From NCBI GenBank assembly GCA_033065855.1, contig JAVXUO010001054.1, forward strand, positions 1 to 64,000: a DNA stretch of 64,000 nucleotides, given 5' to 3'. This document shows positions 24,655 to 38,565 of this stretch, piece after piece. Positions within the stretch are counted from its first letter, which is position 1. Each line of letters starts with the position of its first letter. The translations under genes were made by a program, and so were the position numbers. A model generated the notes under the pieces. That model ran no database searches. It was not told where the DNA came from and saw only the letters and a list, made by a program, of their open reading frames with translations. This DNA comes from Escallonia rubra. Its lineage: Eukaryota; Streptophyta; Magnoliopsida; Escalloniales; Escalloniaceae.

Positions 24655-26641
24655 TCTTGTTGTTAGCTGCTTAAGTTAAGCTTATTTATATTAAATCACG
24701 TGATTAAAGTGTAATCCTAGCTACACGCAGGAAGCTATAGATACTTGTACATAACGTACAGGTGCTTAAACCCTTTTACGTATGAATGGAGATGTAAAAT
24801 TGACTGCGAGTGGCATCCTCAGTTTAATTACAAAATAAAATTTGGCCGTACGAGAAAAAGGAAGATTTTTTTTTCAATTTCGACTACGTTCTATAAGGAG
24901 TCTAGAACTTCTCGTCGTCTAGCGATTCGATTAAGATGGTCGCGAAATATTTTTAGTAAAAGTGACACTAAAAAGTATTACTAATTCTTTGTTGCTAAAA
25001 TGTCATTTACATATTTAGCGATAATAAGTGATCGCTATTTTAAGGAGTTGTTCGTTAATCCTAGTATGGGTGAGGACTTTGCAGCCAAAATCTTTTGAAA
25101 GAATGTTTTCAAAGCGAAGTAGTCGTTTTCAAATCTCTTGTTACTGTTTCATCCTATGATTAAATTAATGTGGGCGGTTTGTTGTAATCCTTTATGCCTC
25201 TACTTTCTAGCCTCTAAAATAAGACACAAAAACTCAAAATAAATATTTTGTTACCCAAAATGTGGTGGGACACAGATTCTTTTTATTTTTCATAGGGATG
25301 GAGAAAGAGGGATTCGAATCACACGCGCTGTATCAATTTTGCTTCAAAGAATGTTAAATTCTAGATGTCGTAATCCAGCAGTGTTCTTGAATGTTGTAAA
25401 CCATAAGGAAGAACAAATTTAAATATAAGAAACACGTGTTGATTCGACGTCGGATTTATATGATTTGATTTACTTAACACATGAATTTAAATGGTCATTA
25501 GACCCGTTTCTTTTTATTCTACTTGATGTAGCAAAAATTCAGAATACACCTTAGAATATAGCTAAGGCCAAAAATTTGTTGCTAGCTTAAAGTTTAAGAA
25601 ATGGCACCATACGTAAAGACCCGAGCCCACTGCCTTATTAGAGGCCGATGCTTTCTTTTAAAAGGGCTAGTCGAAATTGGCCCCCCCTTTTTTTTCGCTC
25701 TTTGAAAAAGTATTTTTGAGATCAATATTAAATAATCTCACATTCATGTGTGATTTAAGAGTCTCCCTCTCTACACTTCAACGTTCTCAATAAGGTTCAA
25801 ACATATTCTTGTCACACGTCATAAAAAATTCCCTCTAATTGATACGAATATATGCAGCCTTGCTCGAGCTCCATCTGTAACGACCCAAATACATAAGCCC
25901 ACCATGGGGCAGTGCTTTAAGTGTGTGCTTAAAAAGTTCATTATAATGTCAACCACGGACTTTTTCCGCTTGGATGTGAAAAGAGATGCAACTCGACCTT
26001 ATGCCACTCACACCTCATGACCGCCCCTAGTGCACAATCAATGCCGGATTTCATTTCATCCTATATGGGGTAAGCGTGAGTTCTCACAATCCAACGCCCT
26101 CGAGACCCAACATCCTCACTAGCACAATTTTAAAGCCTTAGAGGCGGCTGCACTCTACATATGATGCCGCTCTTAAAAACTCTAGTCGAGTTCTTTTAAT
26201 CGAGTTAACGGTCGTTAAGAGAAACAAAATTAAATAAGAGCGTAAAAAAATGTAGAGAGGAGAGAGAGGAATTCGTGGATCTAGCATATTCATGGAATAA
26301 TAATGGCGAGAAACCAATCAGCGGCACACGAGACACGACAAGCACAACGAAACTTCGATCCCCTCGCACCAAAACAAGTAGCTCGTGGAAGCTTAGGTGA
26401 AGAGAGAGAGAAGTGAAATTATAAGCCTACCAATGGCCGATCTTTACCTGTCTTGGACCGTCTGGTAGAAGGCGAGCGACCGCGCGCGCGAGAGAGAGAG
26501 AGAGAGAGACCCGTCTCGATCCCCCCACTTCTTTGCAAATCCCGCACGTTTCTCTACTTCTCAGCTCATACATACCCTTCTCTCTCCTTTGCCCACTGTC
26601 TATTTTTCGATATTTTGACTCGTGCCTGAGCTACAGAAACA

Positions 26642-26687
<46 letters not shown>

Positions 26688-26719
26688 GAGAGGTGGGGAA
26701 TCTGAGGAGGTGGACGGAG
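24655..26719. other. Intergenic region and 5' leader of the TOM1-type gene
   Basis: A block at 25876-26120 (starting TAACGACCCAAATACATAAG) looks like dispersed repeat DNA, but I see no paired ends. Near the gene, dinucleotide repeats (CG)n(AG)n at 26480-26509 and an AG tract at 26646-26693 sit in the presumed 5' UTR, as is common in plant leaders. Confidence 0.55.
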
Positions 26720-29700
26720 ATGACGAGAATGCCTCTGGGCTTCCCGTCGATTGACGTCATCACCGGGATAGGAGGGCGCCTGTCGTCTTCGGATTGGTGG
26801 AACGAGATCAACGAGTCGACCTTGTGGCAGGACGGGATCTTCTACGCCCTCTGTGCCGCTTACGCCCTCGTCTCCTCCATTGCCTTGGTATGCGTGTCTC
26901 TCTGTGACTGTGTGTGTGTGTGGCTAGCTCAATTGATACTTGTGCTGTACATTGCCCTGTTTTACAATTGAAGATAAACATACCCTAGCTCATAACTTCT
27001 TCATTTGTCTTTCCTAGTTTAGATTTAGTACCGTTAACACTGACTTTAATCATTGATTTTACCCTTGCTTGACTTGCCAAACAATAATTATTTATTTTAT
27101 GGTTCCTATACGAGTCCAATTCGATGTTTACATGTACAAAAATCTATTTTAGGACCTGGCTAAAAAGTCAGAGGGGAACACAATGTAATGGAGGTAGCAT
27201 TTGTTTTTTTTTGAATCTTACTTGTATGGTGGCTTAGAATAATCGAAAATAAAGAGAAGATGAGAAGGGAAGCTCCAGTTGACTGTGCTAGTGACTCAAA
27301 AGTTAATGCCACTTTGTAATCTTTGCTAGTTCTTGAAGCTATTACTGTTTGACTTATTGAGTCTTTTAGTGGTTTCTTTGAATAAGGAAGGCCATAGTTG
27401 CTCATCTGTTAATCACCTTTTAGATATTGCTTTAATTGGGATTGACTTAAAGTTGAAGCAGCATGTTTGTCCATAATAAATGAACATATGACACTGTGAT
27501 GAAACTTTCTATAAATCATCTGCTTTGTCGGATTTTCCCCTTTGATTTTTTGCGATTGCCTAGGACAGAGTTTAGTGCATGTAGATACAGAGTTTGCTCA
27601 TCGTGTGTTCAGGGATTTCTTTCACATGAGTTATACCAAAGTACTAATTTCAATATGGTAAGTAGTTTGATCCTTTTCCTTGAGGGAAAATACCGCTGAA
27701 CCCCTTGAGCTTAGGGTATAATTACAGTCAACCCTATTGACTTTTAGAATCTTACTTGTTAGACCAGAATCTTAAAGATTCGTAACTCGTATACCCTTCC
27801 GTTGTAACCGTTTGTATTTCATACACTCGTGCTTATGTCAGCGGTATTGTATTCTCAAAATGACAATCTAGGACCTTTTCTAACATCAACTGTTTGAATG
27901 CATATAATTCCATACATGTATTTGTTACACATCTCCATCTCCATCTTCCCTTCACTTTTCTTCAACTCCTCCACAACTCACATTCATGCATCTGAGTGTG
28001 TGCGGATGTCGAGAGTTGTTTGGCACCCAGTTTGAGAACAGAGAAGAGAGGCTTGAAGGAAATGAGAACCCCAGCGAGGCGAGACAGTGGGGTCTCACCC
28101 GTGCAACTGGGTTTTTTTCAGCTTCTCCTCCTATACGTAGCTAATTGTCTACCTCCGCTGCTCATTGGAATTCTTCTTGTGAGTCTACTATGGCTTCTGC
28201 CATTGTCTTAGGAGATAGTTTTTTTGAGGAAGAGGGCACACACAGGCCTTTTAAACTGGAGTGCGCGCGCAGCACCTTGTGTAGTGACGATGTAATTGTT
28301 AAGAAGGCTGATTGCAATGGTGGTGGTGATGCTGTTGACGAAGAGGGGGGGTGGGGGTGTTCAGTTAGAAAGAAGAAAAAAGAAGATGGAGGATGGCTTA
28401 TGAAAGGAAATTCAACACAAACATAAGTCTTTTTATAAATCTGTTACCTCCTTCAGTTCTGCATTTAGTTCAGTCAAAGGACGTATATGATATTTTTCAT
28501 CCTCGATAGACGCATTTGATTATACCCTAACCTCAAGGGTAAAATGATGTGGTAATACGGAGCAATTGGTCAAATTTCTGTCTAAACAAGAGTAGCAAAC
28601 TTTAGGACTTCGGCTTTTCAAAGTCTTTGAACAACATCGTAGATAAGATACATCCTGCGCAGCTTGAAGATCAGGACAGAGGCAAAAGTTTCACGATCTA
28701 TCCCTCTTCACCTCTGTACCCAAAGAGATGTGCCCCGGTACCAAGGACTGGTTCTTTTTCCTGGCTTTTGAAACCAGTGCTCATTCCTGCTTTGATGGAC
28801 TCCCAAGTAGATTAAACCTTAAAAAATTAAAAATAAGCCCTTATATTTGACATAAATAATACAGATTGCTGTAGCAGCCACACCCAAATCAGAGACAGGA
28901 TACCTATTTGGAGGGTTTGATGGAGTAGGACTAGGTTGAATGTCAACAGATTGTTCGGGGGAAATCCGGTGTAGGTATATGGGCACAGCACCGCAAACTA
29001 AAACAAATATCAAAAGTGCAGATTATTATTTCTGGGAATTGCCTGGGAAGGCCCCGGAGGTGCTACCGGAAATATCCCGAAGGGTGAGGAAAGGGTCTGC
29101 TGCTTTGACCTATGGGCAAGTCAAGTCCAAAGGGCTGCTGGCTAGTTCGAGTAAGAGCATAAGAGCTGGTATGAGAGCTAGTTTCGCGTAAGAGTGTGAC
29201 CGTCACACTGACCGCACTTTACTTAATCTACTTTCTCTCTGAACAACACTTGTACTCTAAGGTTTAATTTTGAGTTCTCAATTCATTGTTTACATGTACT
29301 AAAATCTATTCTACGCATTCTCAAAAAGTAAAATGGGAAAATCCAATGAAAGGGAGGGGGTAAAATTCTTAAATACAGGATGATGCTTTGGTTTTGAGGT
29401 GACCAAAAAGATGCCATGTGTGCGACGCGCATGTGCGATTTGCACTTTTTGAGGTCTTGCTGCTTATTGGATGAAAGATAGTTATTACCTATAATTTCCT
29501 ATTCGGAAGCTTCTTATCTGGGTTGATGGTTTGCAGATTCAACTAATAAGGATTGAACTGAGAGTGCCAGAGTATGGTTGGACAACACAAAAGGTTTTCC
29601 ATCTCATGAACTTCATTGTAAATGGAGGTAACTTTAGGAATTAGTTAAATTCTTTTTTCCTAAATTGTTTATTAGTTGGTTTGATTTGAACGGTTTTTAA

Positions 29701-32700
29701 TTTCAGTGCGCGCTGTTGTGTTCGGATTTCATAAGCAGGTGTTTCTCTTGCACCCTAAGGTAAGATTTTTAAAATTCTCAACACAGCATCAACTTTTGAT
29801 TGTATTCTTTAGTTGTTTTTAGTCAGTCTATTGAGTCAGACAATGTTCTGTTGACTTGTCCAATTTGATTTTGCTTTACTTTTTTAATAATTTCTAGAAC
29901 TGCATGATCTTTCGGATAACTAATGCTTTCATGGCTATCTTAGACATTTGCACTTTCGAGTAGGGCATTGAATTTTGTGAGAAGAACATTGTACTCTTAA
30001 GCTAAGTTTCATACTTAACGCTCTTTACCCTTTGGCCAGAATTTTGTGGATTAGTAGTTCTTCGACTTCTCACATATTTTCACTGTTATCAAAGAAAGAA
30101 GAAAAAACTTATTGAGGCATTCCTACTGATCGTCTTAATAGTTGCTAGATTGTTATAGATTTTGCCTTGGCTAGTGTTTAAAATGTTTTAAAAAAGTAAA
30201 CGGATGACAGATTGGTGCAGAAAAGCGCACACATGAAGAATACATAGAAACCTTATCGTGAGAACGAACAATATGTTAAAAAAAAAGGCCCAACAAGATG
30301 TTTCTTAAAATATCTACTATGAGAGCAAGGGAAACCAGGTTCACCCTAGAAATCAGAAGCATAGGGGGTCTAAGACAATATGAAAAATCAGGGTTTACAA
30401 TAATGGCTATTTTTCCCTTTGCAAATAACCCAGATCAATCTCCGTCATTGGAATATTCTTAGGAACTTTGGTGCTCTTAGCAAGAAACCCCGAAAAAGGA
30501 AGAACATGTTGGAAGGAATCGCAATGCAAGATCAGGTGATCAACTGATTCTTCTGTTTTCCCTCATACGCACCACCAGATTTTCTAAGGTCCTCGTTCTT
30601 CTCATCAAACTATCTTCAGATATTGCACCCAGCACAGCAGTCCAAAGAAAGAAACCAACTAGAAATGGGTCCTTTTACCCTGAATGCTCTTCCACGAGAG
30701 ACGACACAGGAGCTGACACGTAGGATGGATTGAAGGAAGACATAGCGGAAAGGCCAACATCATTAAGGTTTATAAGGCAGGATCGATACTCAGGCTCTGA
30801 GTAGTGAATTCTCCATCTAACTAGGTGTTTTGCATGGCTTCCTTCCCATGACCGAGAATAACAACACTAGAGCTTCCAAAATTTAGATCAACGGCTCATT
30901 GAAAAAAAGAAATCATTTGCAAAAAGGGCTCTGAAATGTCATCACCCATCACAAAAGAAATAATGCTGCACGAACATCAGATGCTGGATATCTCGGTATA
31001 AAAGTCAACAACTTTGAATTGGATCAGTAGGGATAGAAACTACGAATTCGCCAATTGTCTATAGATTTAATCGGATCCTTTGACATCAGCAGACTTGACA
31101 ATGTGCTTTCGGTGGTTTGTTGCATTTGGCTTCATTGCTGAACTAGGCCTTAATATTGAGGCTCTAGCTAACCTTTTAGGATTACTCACTTTGTAATCCC
31201 TTACTAGGCCTTACTGTCTAAAAACTCTCTCCTTTTCTGTCAATTCTGATTCAAACAGTCATTAAGTCTCTTATTCCATTCTTTTTAGTGTTTGAGATAA
31301 TCAATTTGCTTTGTTTGAGTTCCCCCTACAGCACAGAAATATGCTTATTGTTTTCCTAAATAATATGCAAGTCAATGTGAAACATTGAGTTGCTAGCATT
31401 TCGTGACGGTGACTGTAGCGAATTGGTGGAAAAACATACTTCTTGTGTACGATACGGCTCTATTAATATTTTGCCATATGCCAGAGGTTCTAATATGCCT
31501 GCCTTCACCTGTACTTTGTGGTGAAAACATATTAATGTTGCAAACACGTGATCTCAAAGTTATAATGGATGTCACGCTCATCTCTGTTCTCAATAACCTT
31601 CGACCTTTTCTCTTTTCTTTTATCCATTTGTCTTGTCCAAAGATAACTGGCATGGCCCAAATTCTGTAAATAGATAAAGTAACTCTCTGTTAATTGTTAA
31701 CACTAGATTCATTCTTCATTCTTCATTCTTTCAGTGTGCTATCTGCATTAGATTAAAAATGTTTTCTAATGACGTCACTGGGACATAAATGCTTATGGAC
31801 TTGTGTACTAGCATGAAATTGACAGTGGCTCTTTCTTGAACCAGGTGTCAATATTGGTATTACTGGATCTTCCTGGACTATTGTTTTTCTCGACATATAC
31901 ACTACTTGTTCTGTTCTGGGCAGAGATATATCACCAGGCAAGTGAAAGTACCTCTTGCTATGGGGTCATACTTTTAATGGATTATTATTCTGGAACCTGG
32001 TAAGGCAAATATTGACTCTTCCATCGGTATTGATGGTCAGGCAAGAAGTCTACCAACAGATAAGCTCAGGATTGTATATGTTTCAGTTAATGCTGGAATG
32101 TACTTGATACAGGTATGTTACTTTGCAAAATTCTGTCATAAGGTGCTCTTAAGGTAATATATGATACTTACCCGGTACCGAACGTCTTAAATCCATAGAG
32201 AGAGAGACATGCACAGAAAAGTTAGTAAACTTTGAAGGTTGGATATGCACCTAGGATCTAAGACCTACTGGCTCCAAGTGGGTACCAATGCTTTGGCCTA
32301 GGCTCCCGAGCACACGTGATAAGAGAAGGTTAGAGCTAGTTGTGCTTAGGGGTTAGAGTCCTAATGATAATAATTTCAACTCAACTTGTGCTGCTTTGCT
32401 TATAATTTTTCACCTTGGTTTTGTATTTCTGTATCAGTAAGTTAGATCCATTGTGCATGTTAAGGTTCGAGGCATAGCCGTGTTGTTCCTTTTACACCTA
32501 TATTTCCTTGAACTAGTAGGTCAAGCTGGATCTTCAGTCGTTTGTCCATGTATTTGCTCTGTAGGTATTCTTCCAGTTACCTTACCTCTGAATATCATTG
32601 AGCCTTCTTTATGGATTAAAAAATTTGAATAATACGTGAGTCTTGTTCTCTCTGGATGGAAAGATAAAGTGGACAAAAAGGAACCCAAAAAGGGATTTCT

Positions 32701-35099
32701 AGTTATCCGAAAGCTTATTAGTCAATCTGTTAGTTATCTGATGTCGGGTCCACATCCAAGAGGAGAAGGAAATCTAACTAGCCTATATACATCCATTTCA
32801 TGGCCTGTGCTCCAACCAAGTTTGTTTCTGGCATTTGCTGCTGGAAGTTTTTGTTTATTCTTTAGAGCAATAAAATTAGACGTGTCTGCATAGTGACTGG
32901 ATAAATATGTTGGATGTAGTCCACATTTGGATCTCCACAAAAGGAGGGAGGGCATGATTTCTCATCAGCCAGAGGTTTATTTCTCTTCTTGTCCCTCTCC
33001 TGAGATAGGCCTAACTGGACAGGGTTTAGTCCAGAGTTCCCTAGAATTTTGCTTTTGGCTTTCGGGCCATATTCACAGGGGAATAAAGATGAAAAAATAA
33101 AAGCAGAAAAATCAGTTTAGGCACTCTTTAGGCCTTTTTTACTACTGAAAACTAGGTGTTGGCATCAGGCGTGTATATGGGTATATCTCTGGATTGATGA
33201 CAACAGCGTCGTGGAATTCATTGGGAAGATATTTATTGCAGGTTAGGTTTCATTCTAGCCATTCTAGTTCTCTCAAGCTTCTCTTGTGAAGATTCAGATT
33301 TGGACTTCTTGTTTTAACTTGTAATATGTTTGTTTACTAAAAGTGCTTGCCTATATCGTTATATGCATGCAGTTGTATCGTTTATGGCAGCTTTGGGTTT
33401 TCTGGTCTATGGAGGAAGGTGAAGCTTTTGGAACAATCTTTGTTCTTCTTATTTACTAGTATATTTTTGCTCCGCATTAGAATTGTCATATATACTGGTT
33501 TCAGGTTATTCTTCATGCTGAGACGCTTTCCTATCGAGTCCAAAGGGAGAAGAAAGAAACTTCACGAGGTTTGTGCTTTCCTTTTACAGTTCATTTCTTT
33601 TTGGTGATCATATATAGCTATTAGCTACTATACTTCTGACAGATGTATTATTTTGTGAAAGCTTTGTCTTGCCCAGTTAATTGACCCTACATCTCATGGT
33701 TTTTAACCCTTTTCACATTTTTTTTCTTTTCCATCAGTTACTTTTTAAAAGCCTACTCCAAAATTACTGGTTTTTCAAGCAAATAAATGATATTACTCGT
33801 GGATAATGCAGCATGGCATTGAATAGTTAAACATATGATGCAAATGTTTGAGTGGCTTAACATTTGGTAACTGTTATAGGTTGGATCTGTGACAGGCATA
33901 TGCTTCACCTGCTTCCTTGTAAGATGCTTTGTGGTAAGATCAAACTTTCTTGTGCCAGCAATTTACCTCCTAAAACAGTGTTGTTTGTCTTTGGTGATAT
34001 ATGTAACCTCGAGGATTGTGGCATAACAATCTACTGAATGTTCAGAAAATTGGCTGTTAAGCCTATTGAATCACCCGTCACTGTTAAGTCAATATTTTCC
34101 TATTGTACTGTTCATAAAGTACTGTCAAAATTCTAACTTCAAAAAGAATCATAAAACAGGAAATTATGTGGACGTTAAAGATGAGATGTAAGATCTTGAA
34201 GCAGTATGTATCTTTGGGGCTTTTCGTTTTTTTTCCATGGATGTCTTACATGAAGACATCGACTCTATGCTAATAAACCTTGTAGTGTCAGGTCATCATG
34301 GAATGAGCCACATCAAGGATTGTAAGAGGAGTGAGTTTGTTTAAATATGCTTTATTGTTGGAAAGTGGCTAGATGCGGATATTTAGTAGCAGGTTGATTC
34401 TAGTAGCATATGGCGTATACAAGGCCTAGGCATGTAACTGTATTAAATGGGTATCGAGTACTTATGCTTCTAAGATCATTAGAGGTATAGAGTTCTTCTG
34501 TGTGTGTGTGTGCCGGGGCTCCCCCCAAAACTCCACTGCAACATGCATAATATGCTTTGTGAGACATATTGTTTAGTTGTCTGGATATTCTGTGTTATGC
34601 TGAGGAACTGATTATGGTGATTGATTTCTGTAATGCTTGTTCTATACGTTGGTTCTACTCCCTTGGCATATTCAAATTGTGTCCTTATAATCCCAGTACT
34701 CAACGAACCATAAATATTCCTTTGAACTTAGATAGTTGTAAGTTTCCCTAGGTGTCACTGATCTCTTCATTTGCCTTCTTTGCTGATGCTGCTTCTCAAA
34801 GATGAATGAGATTCTTTAGATGTACTGACTGATTCTCCACATACAGGTGGTTCTATCTGCTTTTGATACAGATGCATCGCTCGACGTGTTGGATCATCCT
34901 GTTCTAAACTTTATCTATTACATGGTAAATGGAATACGCTCATTTTAGTATGTTTAATCATTCTCACGTTCCCTCAATGCTCTTACGTTATTTTCCCCAA
35001 AAACAGCTGGTTGAAATCCTTCCCTCAGCTCTTGTGCTCTACATCTTGCGTAAGCTGCCTCCCAAAAGAATATCAGCTCAATATCACCCTATCCGGTAG
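26720..35099 (+). CDS. TOM1: TOM1/TOM3-family seven-span membrane protein
   Basis: Tobamovirus multiplication protein family; these tonoplast membrane proteins are known host factors that anchor tobamovirus replicase. Eleven exons: 26720-26887, 29537-29627, 29707-29759, 31845-31937, 32041-32112, 33169-33241, 33373-33418, 33505-33568, 33880-33933, 34847-34924 and 35007-35099; 294 aa, near the family length of about 290. Signature blocks are [88 protein letters not shown] and LRKLPPKR. Seven hydrophobic segments can be counted. Intron 4 (31938-32040) uses a GC donor. The start is the first ATG in frame (MTRMPLGF); a second ATG three codons on is possible. TOM1 rather than TOM3 or THH1 is a guess. 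Confidence 0.94.
27113..29360. repeat. Diverged direct repeats flanking the intron-1 element
   Basis: A block of about 80 bases containing GTTTACATGTAC and AAAATCTATT at 27113-27195 recurs in the same orientation at 29275-29360. Identity is about 70 percent by eye. The two copies bracket the TIR element and about 700 more bases. They may be an old intron duplication. Confidence 0.45.
27686..28560. mobile_element. TIR element in intron 1 of the TOM1-type gene
   Basis: The left end carries CCCCTTGAGCTTAGGGTATA and the reverse complement of the right end carries ACCCTTGAGGTTAGGGTATA, each preceded by AATACC or ATTACC. The two ends are about 870 bases apart inside the 2.6-kb intron. No target duplication could be fixed. 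The interior has a 93-codon plus-strand frame (28145-28426) with no known domain. It is probably a non-autonomous DNA element. Confidence 0.5.
30240..30910 (-). mobile_element. Degraded LINE fragment (zf-RVT region) in intron 3 of the TOM1-type gene
   Basis: Read on the minus strand, short stretches resemble the reverse-transcriptase zinc-binding end of plant L1 elements: a W-K block near 30690, [17 protein letters not shown] near 30640, and [15 protein letters not shown] near 30545. They lie in different frames with stops, so it is a dead copy. Antisense to the host gene. Outer limits are approximate. Confidence 0.5.
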
Positions 35100-36179
35100 T
35101 CATGCCCGTCGTCTTTCGGGGGTGCTATTCTTTTCACCGTAAATTGGTTTCCCAAGGACGCGGCATTAGTTGCTAGTGCACTTGAGCAGGAGACGCAGAG
35201 CCCTCAAGAGCAGCCCAGATGTTTTTGTAGAATGGCTTCATTGCAATAGCAATTCTTTTTTGGTTTTACTTGTATCTCACACGGAGTCATTGCAACAAGA
35301 TGGAAGATTTACTAAATTGTATCTTCACGTGTTTTATGGCTTGAATAGTTAGGTATTTATTGGTAGAGTGCACTTTCACTTTCAATGGGTTAGCATGACA
35401 AGGAGAATGCTCTTGTAGTTTTATTACGCCAGTCTGGTTTTGGTCCTTCTGACATCATTGTTTATGTAAAAATTGGTAATGCTGTGCTGCTGTCTAAAGT
35501 TTTTCACCAAGTAATCATTTTTCTTTCTTTCTTTGGTTTAATCAGAAGAATCAATCACCTGGTTTAATCAGGAAACTGGATCACCTGATTTTTCTTCTAT
35601 AATCTGATGCTGCTTCTGTTTGGATTGTCCAGAAACTGAATAGCAGATCAGACAATAACGATGAACTACAGAGCCTTGCTAATTTTCTCCCAACTGTAAT
35701 ACCCAGTGACATGTAAAGTTCATGCTAATTCAACCAGAAGTTATTGTTAAAAATGTAAATCCAAACGAAGGCAAGTAACAAGAGAAACAGCGTATATCTA
35801 CCATTCTATGCGCAAATGTTCACGCATATGTATCCAAGTCTGAACTGGAAGATGGCAACACAGACCAGCACAATTAACTCCGACCAGACGTCAGAATAAA
35901 GCTCTTGATATACAGAGAAAATAATTTGGTTGTATTTTCAAAAGAGTTCCCCTAAAATAACGCACAGAGAGTGCTCTGTACCACCATAGCAACCTCAAAT
36001 TTATACTACAAGTGCTCTTCAACCGCATTGCCACAGTTGCAGCAACATGAAATGACTCCAGATGACACCATACCACTTCAACTGTATTTCAACTCCTATT
36101 TTGCATTCGGTCATTTGAGCAAATTTACAGGGTGATCAATACAAGCAAAGGGATAGATCCCATCTTCCAGGAAGACCAC
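35100..36179. other. 3' UTRs between convergent TOM1-type and Derlin genes
   Basis: Two genes end tail to tail about 1.1 kb apart. No other gene is seen. A short local repeat around GAATCAATCACCTGGTTTAATC (written here as its parts GAATCAATCACC and GGTTTAATC) occurs near 35538-35585. Confidence 0.6.
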
Positions 36180-38525
36180 TCAATTTTGTTGAGCTTCCTC
36201 TACAGGTGGTGCAGCAAATCTCACATTTGCAGGCCGTGCTACAACTACAGTCTTATCTGCAAAAAGTGCTCTGATAAATGATGGGGTTTTTAGGGGTCGA
36301 CGACCAGTCATATGCGGATACACATCTTCAAGAAAGTAGTAGGCATGACCAGCAATCATTCCCTGGATCACAAATATACTCTAATAAGTAAAGCACAAAA
36401 GGGTAAAAAAAAGGGGCAGGGCAAAGCAAATAAGATGCAAAGAAATGGGACATGAGAGAGTGCAGAACTAAATACATTTGAAACATGACGTACAGACACA
36501 TGGACTAATGGGTTATTTATTATCACACCTGACAAATCATTTATAATAGTTGTGCCAACTTTTTCATTATTACAAGCTCTGGTTCTATCTAAATTCTAAA
36601 GGTTTGTCTGCAGGAGCTAGGATCAAGAAATCTACAGTTGTTCTGTTGGTCTACAAGGTCCAATATACATACTTGAACTAACTGCATTTTGTGGTTGACT
36701 TGACTTTAACAAAAAAATATATATATATATATATATCGCAATAAAGGTTTGGCAATCAAGTTTTGGTGAAATCAACCTGAAGAATCAATCACTTCAGTGA
36801 CAACTTTTCGGTGAAGGGCACCTTCATGGTGATCTACCTCTAGATAAGTTTGGGGGCCTCAGTGAATCCCTATCCAAAGGACAAATGGAACAGATGTATT
36901 ATATGAATTTGAGAAATTTAATGGCAAAATTTGTCAAATAAGCAAGTCCCCGCGTGGGTGCTTTAAGTGAGTCATGCTCCAACCTTTTGAGAACGGAAAA
37001 TCAAAGGAGTCATAAAAATTGAGCTGGCACATAGAACAAAAGGAGTCCATGTGCAACAACCCGAAACCAAAGCCCACGACCGGGAATTGCCTTACCCAAA
37101 AGGGAAACCCAAGTGGGTACTCTCAAGTACATTGCCAGGGTCTTTTAAGGCAAAGTCAAAACCACCCACTATGGGAAGGGTGCCAATAGGCCAGGTGTGG
37201 TCAACATGACAAGATTGAAGTGAATTTTAATGCATCTATACATGTGGAGGAAGATATAAGAAAGAGAGCCGTGCAGTGGAGCTATTTTGTGGCTCCAATT
37301 AAGAAGATTTCATTATTCTGGATGTACACGGGCCACACCCCCATAGTTGGCACCTCCAAATAAATACATCGCTGCAACCCTTCTAAAAAAGAGATGGTAA
37401 ACCTATTCAGGAAAACCGAAAAAATTCTACCAGAATATGCAAATGAAGAGAACAATTTTCTGGCTTCCTCCTGCAGGGGATGTTCCGAAGTAACCTCTGT
37501 AAAACTACTGATAATATGGAAGTCACAAAAGAGTACTTTAAACATACCAGCAGATCCACCCAAGCACTAGCACCAACAAGGACAGAGAACCCCAAAAGGA
37601 CCTGCAGAAAAAGATAAAATATGAAGTTAAGCATGCCACATTATGTTTACTAAAGAATCCACATTACAAACAAAATAAACAGATCAAAGACTTCCATTTA
37701 GATTAACCATCAAGATCCTAGTCGCATGAAGCGCAGGCGGGGGAGTGTAAGCACTTGGAAGAATCTAAGGTTAGGAGCAATCTGTATAACTAAGGTAGCG
37801 TTTGAAATCACTTCGAGTTTTGGTTTTCTATTTCTAAAAAAACAACCAGTTTAGTTTTTATTTTTTACAAAAACAAATGGGTGTTTGATTACACAGTTTT
37901 TATTTTGAGTTTTTTTCTTTTGGGTGTTTGATCACTTCGAGTTTTTTTTCTCTCCTATGAAGCACGAGTGCTTCAAAAGGGGGAAGCATCGGGGTCGGGT
38001 GCATATCCGTCTTTTGTTTTTCTTTTATTTTCTTCACTTTCTGAATTTTGGGTGCGAATCCGATACTTATGAGTGGAAAACATAGGCCCCGTACGCTTAC
38101 CATATTCGTTTTCTGTTTTTAGCAATGACGATGAAAAAGATTCTTTTTTTGCGTACTCTTACCATTTTCTGTTTTCGTTTTGGATAAAATTACTCAAATA
38201 GTAACAAAAAACTGAAAACACCTGAAAGGTGTTTTCAGCTTTTTTCACTCAAACTTAACCCAATATAAGAAAAAATAGCTAAATTTTTTTTTGTGAAAAT
38301 GATAAAAGTACATGAACGGATTTTCAAAGTGAATATGAAAATCATGAAAATGAAAACAGAAAATGAAAACAAAAAACAAATATGGTAAGCGTACGAGGCC
38401 ATAGTTTCCAAAACAATTTTTGGGAGTTGAAACATAGAACATAAGTTTTTTGGGGGGTGGGGGTGAAAACATAGCTAAAATTTTTGTACTAACCTAAGTT
38501 ACGGCAGATCGTGAATTGGGGAAGT

Positions 38526-38565
<40 letters not shown>

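Noticed and set aside
25876-26120. Possible retrotransposon end beginning TAACGACCC
   Set aside because: Repeat-like wording, but no second copy, no paired ends and no coding remnant within the window.
28145-28426. 93-codon frame in intron 1 of the TOM1-type gene
   Set aside because: Inside a TIR element; composition is biased by repeats and no domain is seen.
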